Part shown: positions 6,639-15,086 of the stretch, in pieces
Layout: every line of letters begins with the position of its first letter
Position numbering within the stretch: position 1 is the first letter of the stretch
DNA from: Pseudomonas sp. SCA2728.1_7
Lineage (GTDB): Bacteria > Pseudomonadota > Gammaproteobacteria > Pseudomonadales > Pseudomonadaceae
NCBI RefSeq assembly: GCF_018138145.1
Contig: NZ_CP073104.1
Span: 5,027,001 to 5,091,000 of the forward strand
Length of the DNA: 64,000 bases
Reading direction: 5' to 3'
Program-made: the position numbers and the translations under genes
Notes under the pieces: generated by a model
Database searches by the model: none
Told to the model about the DNA's origin: nothing
The model's input: only the letters and a program-made list of their open reading frames with translations

Positions 6639-8540
6639 ATGCAGCGTTCCATTGCCACCGTTTCCTTGAGCGGCACCCTGCCGGAAAAACTCGAAGCCAT
6701 TGCCGCCGCAGGGTTCGACGGGGTGGAGATTTTCGAAAACGACCTCCTGTACTACGACGGCAGTCCACGGGAAATTAAACAGATGTGCGCCGACCTCGGC
6801 ATCGCCATCACGCTGTTTCAGCCGTTCCGCGATTTCGAAGGCTGCCGCCGCGATCGCCTGGCGCGCAATCTGGAGCGGGCCGAACGCAAGTTCGACCTGA
6901 TGCAGGAACTGGGCACCGATCTGGTGCTGGTCTGCAGCAATGCCTCGGCCGACAGCGTCGGCGATCAACAAATTCTAGTCGATGACCTGCGCCTGCTGGC
7001 CGAGCATGCCGGTGCGCGCGGCTTGCGCATTGGTTACGAAGCGCTGGCGTGGGGCCGTCACGTCAACACTTATCAACAGGTCTGGGACATCGTGCGTCAG
7101 GCCGATCACCCGAGCCTCGGCGTCTTGCTCGACAGTTTTCACACCTTGTCGTTGAAGGGCGATCCTCGCGCCATCGCCGACATTCCTGGCGACAAGATTT
7201 TCTTCGTGCAAATGGCCGATGCGCCGATCCTGGCGATGGATGTGCTGGAGTGGAGCCGGCATTTCCGCTGCTTCCCTGGGCAGGGCGAGTTCGATCTGCC
7301 GGGGTTCCTCGCGCCGATCATCCAGAGTGGTTACACCGGGCCGCTGTCGCTGGAAATCTTCAACGACGGCTTCCGCGCCGCGCCACCACGGGCCAATGCC
7401 GCCGACGGTTTGCGTTCGCTGCTGTATCTGGAAGAAAAGACCCGCCAGCGTCTGGAGCAGGAAACCAAACCTGTGGCCAATCGCGAAATCCTTTTCGAAA
7501 CACCGAAGGCCAGCGAGTACAACGGCATCGAGTTTCTTGAATTTGCCGTGGATGAAAGCCTCGGCGCCAAGCTGTCGAACTGGCTGGAGCGCCTCGGTTT
7601 CGTCAAGGCCGGGCAGCACCGCTCCAAGAGCGTGAGCTTGCTGCGTCAGGGCGATATCAACCTGATCCTCAACTCCGAACCGTATTCGTTTGCTCACAGC
7701 TTTTTCGAGGCTCACGGCCCGTCGCTGTGCGCTACCGCCGTGCGGGTCAAGGACAGCGCCAGTGCCTTGGCCCGCGCCGTCGCTTACAAAGGTCAGCCCT
7801 ATCGTGGACTGGTCGGCCCCAACGAACTGGAACTGGCGGCGGTGCGCGCGCCGGACGGCAGCCTGATCTATCTGGTCGATGAACAAGCTGATGTCTACGG
7901 CACCGATTTCAATCTGCTGGCAGATGCGCCGGCACGCGGCGGTCTCAAGCGCATCGACCACATGGCCATGGCGCTGCCGGCCGACAGCCTCGACAGTTGG
8001 GTGCTGTTCTATAAGAGCCTGCTGGATTTCGAAGCGGACGATGAAGTGGTGCTGCCTGATCCGTACGGACTGGTTAAAAGCCGCGCACTGCGCAGCCGCG
8101 ACAGCTCGATCCGTTTGCCGCTGAACATCTCCGAGAACCGCAACACCGCGATCTCCCACGCGCTGTCGAGTTATCGCGGCTCCGGTGTGCATCACATCGC
8201 CTTCGATTGTGATGACATCTTCGCCGAAGTCAGTCGCGCCAAAGAGGCCGGCGTACCGCTGCTGGATATCCCGCTGAACTATTACGACGATCTCGCTGCG
8301 CGCTTCGATTTCGACGACGAATTCCTCAGCGAACTGGCGTATTACAACGTCCTTTACGACCGTGATGCCCAGGGCGGTGAGCTGTTTCACGTCTACACCG
8401 AGCCGTTCGAAGGGCGTTTCTTCTTCGAGATCATCCAGCGCAAGAACGGCTATGCCGGGTATGGCGCGGCGAACGTCGCGGTGCGTCTGGCGGCGATGGC
8501 CAAATCACGCAGTGGCGCGGTGCGCCAGGCGAAGTTGTAG
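6639..8540 (+). CDS. quiC1: 3-dehydroshikimate dehydratase, QuiC1 type (TIM barrel fused to HPPD-like domain)
   Basis: The 633-aa fusion converts 3-dehydroshikimate to protocatechuate, the committed step of quinate/shikimate catabolism. Residues 1-275 form a sugar-phosphate-isomerase-like TIM barrel with metal ligands E134 (GYEALAW), D165 (LLDSFH), Q191 (VQMAD) and E239 (LSLEIF). Residues ~290-630 form a 4-hydroxyphenylpyruvate dioxygenase-like vicinal-oxygen-chelate domain. That domain keeps the equivalent of the 2-His-1-carboxylate triad: H441 (IDHMA), H519 (VHHIA) and E597 (FFEII). This architecture is the QuiC1 type known from Pseudomonas. GGGAG precedes the ATG at 6639. Protocatechuate would pass to pca genes outside the window. 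Confidence 0.93.
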   Translation: MQRSIATVSLSGTLPEKLEAIAAAGFDGVEIFENDLLYYDGSPREIKQMCADLGIAITLFQPFRDFEGCRRDRLARNLERAERKFDLMQELGTDLVLVCSNASADSVGDQQILVDDLRLLAEHAGARGLRIGYEALAWGRHVNTYQQVWDIVRQADHPSLGVLLDSFHTLSLKGDPRAIADIPGDKIFFVQMADAPILAMDVLEWSRHFRCFPGQGEFDLPGFLAPIIQSGYTGPLSLEIFNDGFRAAPPRANAADGLRSLLYLEEKTRQRLEQETKPVANREILFETPKASEYNGIEFLEFAVDESLGAKLSNWLERLGFVKAGQHRSKSVSLLRQGDINLILNSEPYSFAHSFFEAHGPSLCATAVRVKDSASALARAVAYKGQPYRGLVGPNELELAAVRAPDGSLIYLVDEQADVYGTDFNLLADAPARGGLKRIDHMAMALPADSLDSWVLFYKSLLDFEADDEVVLPDPYGLVKSRALRSRDSSIRLPLNISENRNTAISHALSSYRGSGVHHIAFDCDDIFAEVSRAKEAGVPLLDIPLNYYDDLAARFDFDDEFLSELAYYNVLYDRDAQGGELFHVYTEPFEGRFFFEIIQRKNGYAGYGAANVAVRLAAMAKSRSGAVRQAKL

Positions 8541-8567
8541 GAAATTCGTAAACGCGGGATTAAACAC

Positions 8568-8603
8568 GGGCCGCGCGGCTTCCTTCACTGTGCTGCGCGG
8601 CCC
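8568..8603 (+). other. GC-rich hairpin between quiC1 and the TetR gene
   Basis: A 9-bp stem GGGCCGCGC/GCGCGGCCC encloses an 18-base loop 28 bp after the quiC1 stop. It lacks a T-tract, so it is not a classical terminator. It may limit read-through into, or stabilise RNA upstream of, the TetR gene. Confidence 0.5.
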
Positions 8604-8641
8604 ATAATCGCCGCCTGTGCAGTGATGGCCGTGAGCCCGCA

Positions 8642-9319
8642 ATGACGATGAATACAGAACTTTCCGCAGCTCCTGAAGTGTCCGCTGTAGAGCCGCGCAA
8701 GAGTCGCAAGAACAACCCGGAAAAGACCCGCGAGAACATCCTGCAGGAGGCGATCGTCGAGTTCGTCCAGCAAGGCTTGTCCGGTGCCCGCGTCGACGCG
8801 ATCGCCGAGCGCATCCACACCTCCAAACGCATGATCTATTACTACTTCGGCAGTAAGGAGCAGTTGTACGTCGAGGTGCTGGAAAAGCTTTACGGCGACA
8901 TCCGCAGCACCGAAAACCGCCTGCATCTGGCCGAGCTGGCGCCGGTGGAGGCGATTCGGCGACTGGTGGAGTTCACTTTCGATCACCACGACCGCAACGT
9001 CGATTTCGTGCGCATCGTCAGCATCGAAAACATCCACAACGCTGAATACGTGAAGCGTTCCGATGCGATCAAGGCGATGAACAACACCATTCTTGATTCA
9101 CTCGGCGAGATTCTGCGTCGGGGTGCTGAAGAGGGTGTGTTCCGCGCAGGTCTGGATGCGCTGGATGTGCATTTGCTGATCAGTTCGTTCTGCTTCTATC
9201 GCGTATCGAACCGGCACACGTTTGGCGAGATTTTTCAGATCGATCTGCCGGATGAAAGCATCAAGCAGCGGCATCGCGAGATGATTTGCGAATCGGTGTT
9301 GCGCTACCTGCAAGCCTGA
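8642..9319 (+). CDS. TetR-family transcriptional regulator
   Basis: This 225-aa regulator has an N-terminal TetR helix-turn-helix at about residues 28-75; TSKRMIYYYFGSKEQLY is the recognition-helix region. An all-helical ligand-binding C-terminal domain follows. It lies 100 bp downstream of quiC1 on the same strand and upstream of the convergent aroE/aroQ pair, so it is the natural candidate to sense quinate, shikimate or dehydroshikimate. A shared 20-bp motif occurs in front of the MFS/quiC1 divergent unit and in front of aroQ. An alternative start at 8648 would remove two residues. Confidence 0.9.
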   Translation: MTMNTELSAAPEVSAVEPRKSRKNNPEKTRENILQEAIVEFVQQGLSGARVDAIAERIHTSKRMIYYYFGSKEQLYVEVLEKLYGDIRSTENRLHLAELAPVEAIRRLVEFTFDHHDRNVDFVRIVSIENIHNAEYVKRSDAIKAMNNTILDSLGEILRRGAEEGVFRAGLDALDVHLLISSFCFYRVSNRHTFGEIFQIDLPDESIKQRHREMICESVLRYLQA

Positions 9320-9328
9320 CACTGCTTT

Positions 9329-9418
9329 TGTAGGAGTGAGCCTGCTCGCGATAGCTGTGTGTCAGGCAACTAATGGGTTGGCTGACAGGACGCCATCGCG
9401 AGCAGGCTCACTCCCACA
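9329..9418. repeat. REPIN (inverted REP pair)
   Basis: A full REPIN of the GAGTGAGCCTGCTCGCG class lies between the convergent TetR and AroE-type genes. The right arm ends CTCCCACA rather than CTCCTACA. Confidence 0.9.
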
Positions 9419-9433
9419 AGGAAGCAAGTTGCT

Positions 9434-10288
9434 TCAGCCATTCATGCTTTGAAAATGCGTCAGCATCCGCTGCGCATCCGGCACCACGCCACTGAACAAC
9501 TCAAACGCCTTCACCGCCTGAAACACCGCCATATTGCCGCCATCCAGCGTCCGGCAACCCAGCGCGCGGGCATTGCGCAGCAGTTCGGTTTCCAGCGGGA
9601 AGTACACAATCTCCGCCACCCACAATTCCTTGCGCAACAGTTCGACCGGCACCGGCATGCCCGGCAGTTTGGCCATGCCCATCGGCGTGGTATTCACCAG
9701 CCCGTCCGCTTCATTCAGCGTGCTCGGCAGATCATGCCCGGCCACCGCGCGGCCAAAGCCGAAATGCTCATTGAGATTGTTCGCCAGGCTTTCGGCGCGC
9801 TCACGGTCGACGTCGAAAATACTCAGTTGCTGTACGCCTTCGCTCAACAGGGCGTGGGCTACTGCTGCACCCGCGCCGCCGGCCCCCATCTGGACTACTC
9901 GCTCACGGGCAGCGTCCTTCAGGCCACGGCGAAAACCCTCAGCGAAACCGAGGCAGTCGGTGTTATGGCCAACACGCTTGCCGTCCTTCAGCACCACCGT
10001 GTTGACCGCGCCGATGCCTTTGGCTTCCGGCGACAACTCATCGAGCAGCGGGATGATCGCCTGCTTGCACGGGAAGGTAATGTTCAGCCCGGTGTAATTC
10101 ATCCGTTCGGCCGCCAGCAGCAAGTCGGGCAGGGCGGTGCTGTCCATGTTCAGTTGATCGAGATCGATCAGTCGGTACAGATAACGCAGGCCTTGGGCAT
10201 CGCCTTCGTGCTCATGCAGCGCGGGAGTGCGCGAGGCCTGAATGCCGGCGCCGATCAGCCCGGCGAGTATTACGTTAGAGCGAGACAT
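9434..10288 (-). CDS. AroE-type quinate/shikimate dehydrogenase (catabolic)
   Basis: The 284-aa protein belongs to the shikimate dehydrogenase family. Catalytic K75 (NITFPCK) and D111 (GHNTD) are present, as is a GAGGAG nucleotide motif at 135-140. The acidic FDVD (D159, D161) at the end of the second strand suggests NAD rather than NADP. The N-terminal SRTPALHEHEG differs from the biosynthetic SKSP motif and resembles catabolic quinate/shikimate dehydrogenases. It should oxidise quinate to 3-dehydroquinate and shikimate to 3-dehydroshikimate. It follows aroQ by 5 bp on the same strand, so they form an operon. The ATG at 10288 has AGGGG about 8 bases upstream. Confidence 0.9.
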   Translation of the reverse strand: MSRSNVILAGLIGAGIQASRTPALHEHEGDAQGLRYLYRLIDLDQLNMDSTALPDLLLAAERMNYTGLNITFPCKQAIIPLLDELSPEAKGIGAVNTVVLKDGKRVGHNTDCLGFAEGFRRGLKDAARERVVQMGAGGAGAAVAHALLSEGVQQLSIFDVDRERAESLANNLNEHFGFGRAVAGHDLPSTLNEADGLVNTTPMGMAKLPGMPVPVELLRKELWVAEIVYFPLETELLRNARALGCRTLDGGNMAVFQAVKAFELFSGVVPDAQRMLTHFQSMNG

Positions 10289-10293
10289 GCGCG

Positions 10294-10734
10294 TTACCCC
10301 TTCAGCCGCTGGCTGAAATGTTCCAGTGCCAGTCGATAGCCGTGACTGCCAAACCCGGCCATTACCGCTGTGGCAATCGCCGAGACAAACGAGTGATGAC
10401 GAAATGGTTCGCGGGCGTGGACATTGGACAGGTGCACTTCGATCACCGGCAATTCACTGGCTACCAGCGCATCGCGAATCGCCACCGAAGTGTGCGTCCA
10501 CGCCGCCGGGTTGATCACGATTCCGGCGCAACGGCCACGGGCGGCGTGAATCCAGTCGAGCAGTTCGCCTTCGTGGTTGGTCTGGCGAAACTCCACGGCC
10601 AGGCCGAATTCTTCAGCCGCACGACCGCACAGAGCCGAGATGTCCGCCAGGGTTTCGTGACCGTAAGTCGCCGGCTCGCGAGTGCCAAGCAGGTTCAGGT
10701 TCGGGCCGTTGAGCACCAGAACGATAGGGGGCAT
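10294..10734 (-). CDS. aroQ: Type II 3-dehydroquinate dehydratase
   Basis: The 146-aa protein interconverts 3-dehydroquinate and 3-dehydroshikimate as a dodecameric type II dehydroquinase. The signature [13 protein letters not shown] lies near the N-terminus, followed by the lid tyrosine in ATYG. The [10 protein letters not shown] and [16 protein letters not shown] motifs hold the catalytic His and substrate-binding residues. The ATG at 10734 has GGAG 9 bases upstream; a GTG at 10749 would add five residues. Being first in an operon with a quinate/shikimate dehydrogenase next to quiC1, this copy probably serves catabolism; the biosynthetic AroQ would be elsewhere. Confidence 0.93.
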   Translation of the reverse strand: MPPIVLVLNGPNLNLLGTREPATYGHETLADISALCGRAAEEFGLAVEFRQTNHEGELLDWIHAARGRCAGIVINPAAWTHTSVAIRDALVASELPVIEVHLSNVHAREPFRHHSFVSAIATAVMAGFGSHGYRLALEHFSQRLKG

Positions 10735-10791
10735 GAGGGGTGACTCCACTTATTGTTTTTGGCTTTGGCCGAGGGTTTCAGCCTGTGGAGA

Positions 10792-10811
10792 TAAAATGTA
10801 CTAGATGGTTA
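10792..10811 (-). promoter_or_regulatory. Candidate operator/promoter of aroQ operon
   Basis: On the minus strand TAACCATCTAGTACATTTTA matches the motif at 6444-6463. TTGACC lies immediately upstream and could be the -35 box, with CATTTT 17 bp further as the -10, placing the motif between or over the promoter elements. Repression by the nearby TetR protein is plausible. Confidence 0.5.
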
Positions 10812-11032
10812 CCATGGTCAATTGAACAAAAATGGACGTGGCTTTTTATGTTCGGTGATCGCACAGAAGCAATATTGATCGAGATATGACGACAGCTTTG
10901 CTTACGTTTTTTACCGGAGATTGACCGACTCATGACCCGTTCCGACGCTAGCCTCAAAGGCGGTGAAACGTCATGTGCTTGATCACCAGTCGTCGGATTT
11001 GAAAGGAATCTCGAATCCTGAAACTTTTTAAC

Positions 11033-11048
11033 CTAACGGATGGGTTAG
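11033..11048. promoter_or_regulatory. Palindrome before the DUF4160 start (CTAAC-GGATGG-GTTAG)
   Basis: A perfect 5-6-5 inverted repeat ends one base before the ATG at 11050, so it overlaps the ribosome-binding region. It could be an autoregulatory operator or an RNA hairpin controlling translation of the downstream gene pair. Confidence 0.4.
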
Positions 11049-11049
11049 C

Positions 11050-11478
11050 ATGAAGGTGTGCAGCTACAAAGGATTGTCGATCGTCATCATGCTGCGAGAT
11101 GAACATTGCCCACCACACGTTCACGTGAATGCGGGCAGTTGGAGTGCCCGATTACAGTTCAGTTTCTGGCACAACGATATTGAGCTTTGGGACGTCGTGC
11201 CGCTTTCTCGTCGACCACCCTTGGCCGTGCTGGAAGGCTTGTGTCGATCCCTTGAGCAGCCTGCTCATCTGCGACGAGCACGCGGGATCTGGTGGTCGAA
11301 ATTGCAAACTGTCTGTCTCGACAATCAATTGTGGGACAGCCATTCAAACGAAGTGTTGGGGATGAAACTCGTCACTGACACGACATACAGAGTGGGATCG
11401 GCGCGTTATCTGCCAGACGAGGGCAAAACTCTTCTGACATTGATAGACGCATTGGAAGGAGTGGAAATCGATTTATGA
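11050..11478 (+). CDS. DUF4160 domain protein
   Basis: The 142-aa protein carries the DUF4160 signature in its N-terminal half: an IVIMLRDEHCPPHVHV segment (HxPPHxHV). A C-terminal extension of unknown character follows. Its stop overlaps the start of the next gene in an ATGA, so they are translated as a pair. DUF4160 and DUF2442 genes are often adjacent in bacteria and have been suspected, without proof as far as known here, of forming toxin-antitoxin-like modules. The composition is less GC-rich than the flanks, suggesting acquisition. No enzymatic function can be assigned. Confidence 0.78.
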   Translation: MKVCSYKGLSIVIMLRDEHCPPHVHVNAGSWSARLQFSFWHNDIELWDVVPLSRRPPLAVLEGLCRSLEQPAHLRRARGIWWSKLQTVCLDNQLWDSHSNEVLGMKLVTDTTYRVGSARYLPDEGKTLLTLIDALEGVEIDL

Positions 11479-11918
11479 AGGTCATCAAAGCCAAGCCATC
11501 CGCACGTCGTCCCCTCACGGAGGAGATGATCGACGTCGCCATCGAGCAAGGGCAAGCACGCCGGACGAATAGCTTGCAGGCTGTCTCCGTAACCTTTGAG
11601 AAACCATCCCTGATCATCCGTTTTGAAGACGGCAGCGGTGTGTTGCTACCGGTGGATCGTTATCCAGAGTTCGACGGATTCAACGCAGCGGACTATGAAA
11701 GCCTGACAGTCGGCTTCGCGGGCACTGCGCTTTGTCACGAGGGTAAAGACCTCGACGTTTCCATTGCCGGGATGATTTCGGCGAGCCCATCACTATTAGC
11801 CATGGCCGCTTCTGCCGTTGCTTCGCGCAACGGCCGTCAGAGCAGCGCGGCAAAGTCTGCAGCCGCGCGGGCGAATGGCAAAAAGGGCGGGCGTCCGCGT
11901 AAGATCGATCCCGCTTAG
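11475..11918 (+). CDS. DUF2442 domain protein with basic AT-hook-like tail
   Basis: The 147-aa protein has a DUF2442-like domain at about residues 40-95 (IRFEDGSGVLLPVDRYPEF and following). An Ala/Ser-rich linker then leads to a basic C-terminus, GKKGGRPRKIDPA, in which GGRPRK resembles a minor-groove-binding AT-hook. GAAGGAG lies upstream within the DUF4160 frame, and the start overlaps that gene's stop by four bases. A DNA-binding tail would fit the role of the regulatory or antitoxin half of a pair. The function is unproven. Confidence 0.75.
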   Translation: MKVIKAKPSARRPLTEEMIDVAIEQGQARRTNSLQAVSVTFEKPSLIIRFEDGSGVLLPVDRYPEFDGFNAADYESLTVGFAGTALCHEGKDLDVSIAGMISASPSLLAMAASAVASRNGRQSSAAKSAAARANGKKGGRPRKIDPA

Positions 11919-11930
11919 TGAGCGCCCACA

Positions 11931-11958
11931 AAAAAGCCGTCAATCACGACGGCTTTTT
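11931..11958. terminator. Bidirectional intrinsic terminator
   Basis: AAAAAGCCGTC-AATCAC-GACGGCTTTTT gives an 11-bp stem with A/T tracts on both sides. It serves the DUF2442 gene on the plus strand and trmA on the minus strand. Confidence 0.85.
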
Positions 11959-11976
11959 CGCCTCAGCTCCCCGCAA

Positions 11977-13056
11977 TCAACGCCGGGTCAGCAACACACC
12001 CGATTCCATGTGATGCGTCCACGGGAATTGGTCGAACAACGCGCATTTGGTAATACGGTGCGTGTCGTGCAACTGGGCGATGTTCGCCGCCAGGGTTTCC
12101 GGGTTGCAGGAGATGTACAGGATGTTGTCGAAGCGGCGGGTCAGCTCGCAGGTGTCCGGGTCCATGCCGGCGCGCGGCGGGTCGACGAAGACGCTGCCGA
12201 ACTCATAGCTCTTCAGGTCGATGCCTTGCAGGCGACGGAACGGGCGCACTTCGTTGAGCGCTTCGGTCAGTTCTTCGGCAGACAAACGCACCAGAGTGAC
12301 GTTATCCACAGCGTTTTCGCTGAGGTTGCTCAATGCAGCGTTGACCGAGGTCTTGCTGATTTCGGTGGCCAGCACTTTGCGCACGCGGGTAGCGAGCGGC
12401 AGGGTGAAGTTGCCGTTGCCGCAGTACAACTCGAGCAGATCGTCGCTGCGATCGCCCAATGCCTCGTACGCCCAGTTCAGCATCTTCTGGTTCACCGTGC
12501 CGTTTGGCTGGGTGAACGCGCCTTCCGGCTGGCGATAGCTGAAGGTGCGACCGCCGACTTCGAGTTTCTCGACCACGTAATCGAGGCCAAGCACTTCGCG
12601 TTTGCCCTTCGAGCGACCGATGATGCTGACGCCGAGATCCGCAGATAGCTTGGTGGCTGCCGCGTGCCAGTGTTCGTCCAGCGGACGGTGATAGCACAGG
12701 GTGATCATCGCATCGCCGGACAGCGTGGTCAGAAATTCCACCTGAAACAGCTTGTGGCTCAGCGCCGAGCTGGCTTGCCACGCGGCCTTCAGCTGCGGCA
12801 TCAACTGGTTGATGCGCAGGCTGGCAATCGGGAACTCTTCAATGAGGATCGGTGTGCGCTTGTCGTCTTGAGCGAACATCGCGTAATGCCGATCGCCGCC
12901 CTCGCGCCACAAACGGAACTCTGCGCGCAGACGGAAGTTCTGCAGCGGCGAGTCGAAAACGGTCGGCTCGGGGGCATCGAACGGCGCCAGCAGGTCCCGC
13001 AAACGCGTGACCTTGGCTTCAAGTTGCTCGGCGTAAGCCTGGGAATCGAATGTCAT
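11977..13056 (-). CDS. trmA: tRNA (uracil-5-)-methyltransferase TrmA
   Basis: The 359-aa enzyme uses S-adenosylmethionine to methylate U54 of tRNA to ribothymidine. Visible motifs are the SAM-binding [13 protein letters not shown], the [11 protein letters not shown] motif and the catalytic nucleophile Cys in YISCNPETL near the C-terminus. The N-terminal part lacks the 4Fe-4S TRAM module of RlmD, as expected for TrmA. The start ATG at 13056 overlaps the stop of the upstream purine permease (ATGA), so translation is probably coupled to it. Confidence is high from motifs and length. Confidence 0.96.
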   Translation of the reverse strand: MTFDSQAYAEQLEAKVTRLRDLLAPFDAPEPTVFDSPLQNFRLRAEFRLWREGGDRHYAMFAQDDKRTPILIEEFPIASLRINQLMPQLKAAWQASSALSHKLFQVEFLTTLSGDAMITLCYHRPLDEHWHAAATKLSADLGVSIIGRSKGKREVLGLDYVVEKLEVGGRTFSYRQPEGAFTQPNGTVNQKMLNWAYEALGDRSDDLLELYCGNGNFTLPLATRVRKVLATEISKTSVNAALSNLSENAVDNVTLVRLSAEELTEALNEVRPFRRLQGIDLKSYEFGSVFVDPPRAGMDPDTCELTRRFDNILYISCNPETLAANIAQLHDTHRITKCALFDQFPWTHHMESGVLLTRR

Positions 13057-14348
13057 GCGTTGAACCAACCCAACTTGATCACAAACAGAATCGACAGAAT
13101 CACCAGCGCCGGGTTCAGCTCTCGAGCGCGGCCGGACAGCAACTTGATCACGGTCCAGGCGATGAAGCCGAACGCGATGCCGTTGGCAATCGAGTAAGTG
13201 AACGGCATGGCCAGCGCGGTCACCACGACCGGCGCGGCGACAGTGATGTCGTCCCAGTCTATTTCCGCCAGGCCCGACGTCATCAACACGGCGACAAACA
13301 GCAGCGCTGGTGCAGTGGCGAAGGCCGGAACGCTGGCCGCCAGTGGCGAGAAGAACAGTGCCAGCAGGAACAGAATCGCCACGACGATGGCGGTCAGACC
13401 AGTACGGCCACCCGCACTCACGCCAGCAGCAGATTCGATGTAACTGGTGGTGGTCGACGTACCCAGCAACGAACCGGCCATGGCCGCCGTGCTGTCGGCG
13501 ATCAGTGCACGACCCATTTTCGGCATGTGGCCGTCCTTGCCCATCAGGCCGGCACGCTTGGCAACGCCGATCAGGGTGCCGGAGTTGTCAAAAAGGTCGA
13601 CGAACAGGAAGGCGAAAATCACGCTGACCAGACCGATGTCCAGTGCGCCTTTGATGTCCAGTTGCATAAAGGTCGGCGCCAGCGAAGGTGGCATCGAGGT
13701 CACGCCGTTGAACGGGGTGAAGCCCATGGCGATGGACACGATAGTCACGGCCAGAATGCCGATCAGCACCGCCCCGCGCACTTTCAGCGCTTCGAGGGCG
13801 ACGATCAGGGCGAAACCGAGGGTGGCGAGAATCGGCGCAGGTTGTTTCAGGTCACCGAGGCCGACCATGGTCGCCGGGTTGCTGACCACGATGCCAGCGT
13901 TGTGCAGGGCGATCAGTGCCAGGAACAGGCCGATACCGGCGGCAATGGCCGAGCGCAGTGGCAGCGGGATGCTGTTGATGATCCATTCACGGATGCGGAA
14001 GATCGACAGCAGGAAGAAGCACACCGCCGAGATGAATACCGCGCCCAGCGCCACTTGCCAGGTGTGACCCATGTGCAAGACCACGGTGTAGGTGAAGAAG
14101 GCGTTCAGGCCCATGCCCGGAGCGAGGGCAATCGGGTAGTTGGCGATCAGGCCCATGATCGTCGAACCGATCGCGGCGGCCAGACAGGTGGCGACAAACA
14201 CCGCACCCTTGTCCATGCCGGTCTCACCGAGAATGCTCGGGTTGACGAACAGAATGTAGGCCATGGCCAAGAAAGTCGTGATGCCCGCCAGAATCTCGGT
14301 GCGCACGTTGGTGTTGTGTGCCTTGAGTTGAAACAGCCTTTCCAGCAT
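13053..14348 (-). CDS. NCS2-family (AzgA-like) purine permease
   Basis: The 431-aa inner-membrane protein has about 12-14 hydrophobic segments. Its N-terminus, [22 protein letters not shown], and the [14 protein letters not shown] motif are typical of the AzgA branch of nucleobase:cation symporters (AdeP/AdeQ, GhxP/GhxQ). These import adenine or hypoxanthine/guanine with protons. The ATG at 14348 has GGGGAG 6 bases upstream; the open frame extends further upstream but lacks homology. Its stop codon overlaps the trmA start, an unusual pairing of purine uptake with tRNA methylation. Adenine versus guanine specificity cannot be decided. Confidence 0.92.
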   Translation of the reverse strand: MLERLFQLKAHNTNVRTEILAGITTFLAMAYILFVNPSILGETGMDKGAVFVATCLAAAIGSTIMGLIANYPIALAPGMGLNAFFTYTVVLHMGHTWQVALGAVFISAVCFFLLSIFRIREWIINSIPLPLRSAIAAGIGLFLALIALHNAGIVVSNPATMVGLGDLKQPAPILATLGFALIVALEALKVRGAVLIGILAVTIVSIAMGFTPFNGVTSMPPSLAPTFMQLDIKGALDIGLVSVIFAFLFVDLFDNSGTLIGVAKRAGLMGKDGHMPKMGRALIADSTAAMAGSLLGTSTTTSYIESAAGVSAGGRTGLTAIVVAILFLLALFFSPLAASVPAFATAPALLFVAVLMTSGLAEIDWDDITVAAPVVVTALAMPFTYSIANGIAFGFIAWTVIKLLSGRARELNPALVILSILFVIKLGWFNA

Positions 14349-14570
14349 GTCTGCTCCCCGTGGCGCGCGTGGCGCCGTGAATGTATCGACCTCAACAGCA
14401 AAGCACAGACCGTCGCTAGCGCCTGAAAAATTGTGGTGGGCCGGAAAAAGCCGCGCATCATACCAGCAGCGTGAGGAATATGGCGGTTGTTGGTGTCGAT
14501 CGTCGGCGAAGTTTTGCCTTGAAGCCAACTGCGCCATACTGCGCGCTGATTTTTTCGGGGTGGGGAACGC

Positions 14571-15020
14571 ATGAGCAAGCGCTGGATGAACGTTTTCGGG
14601 TTAATCGCAACGCTGACGGCCGGGATGTCGACGGCTTGGGCAGCATCGGCCCCACCGTTGACGCAAGTGAAGGTGATCAAGGTGCAATCGCCTGCCTGCG
14701 GCCTTGAAGACATCGGCGATGGGCAGACGCAAACCCAGTGCAATCACAGCGGACCGAATATCAAGGTTTACGTGCTCGAAGTCGGCTACGGCAAGAGCCA
14801 GCCCCAGGTCGCACTGGACGGTTTTGAAGTGAACGGCACCCGAGCCCCGGTGTGTGCCTTTGATAACGGCAACCTCACCGAATGCACTCCCGGCAACAAA
14901 ACCGTCGGTTCTCTTTATACCTTCGATCTGGCGGGCAAGCAGGAAGGCACTTTCACCTTCAGCAACACCTCGATCAACGCGCCACGCAATACAATGTCGA
15001 CCCAGATTTACATCAAGTAA
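14571..15020 (+). CDS. Small secreted protein (possible DUF4879/YolA type)
   Basis: The 149-aa protein begins with a signal peptide (hydrophobic core LIATLTAGMSTAWA, cleavage about residue 25). The ~124-aa mature domain is rich in Gly, Asn and Thr and has three cysteines that may form disulfides. The segment PLTQVKVIKVQSPACGLE resembles the start of the DUF4879 (YolA-like) domain, but this recall is uncertain. The ATG at 14571 follows GGGGTGGGG. It is divergent from the purine permease and likely monocistronic. The function is unknown; export to periplasm or medium is predicted. Confidence 0.7.
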   Translation: MSKRWMNVFGLIATLTAGMSTAWAASAPPLTQVKVIKVQSPACGLEDIGDGQTQTQCNHSGPNIKVYVLEVGYGKSQPQVALDGFEVNGTRAPVCAFDNGNLTECTPGNKTVGSLYTFDLAGKQEGTFTFSNTSINAPRNTMSTQIYIK

Positions 15021-15086
15021 CGGCTGTTGCAGCGCGATCCGGGTGAAGCTGACTACGCTTCAAGTATCACCCAGCGGATAGCGCCC

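Larger units (their letters stand above)
10735..11049. other. Intergenic region upstream of aroQ and of the DUF4160 gene
   Basis: The 315-bp divergent region contains, on the minus strand, a TTGACC -35-like box and a candidate operator (10792-10811) for aroQ. On the plus strand it has a CTAAC-GGATGG-GTTAG palindrome directly before the DUF4160 start. The middle (about 10830-11020) shows no gene or clear motif. Confidence 0.5.
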
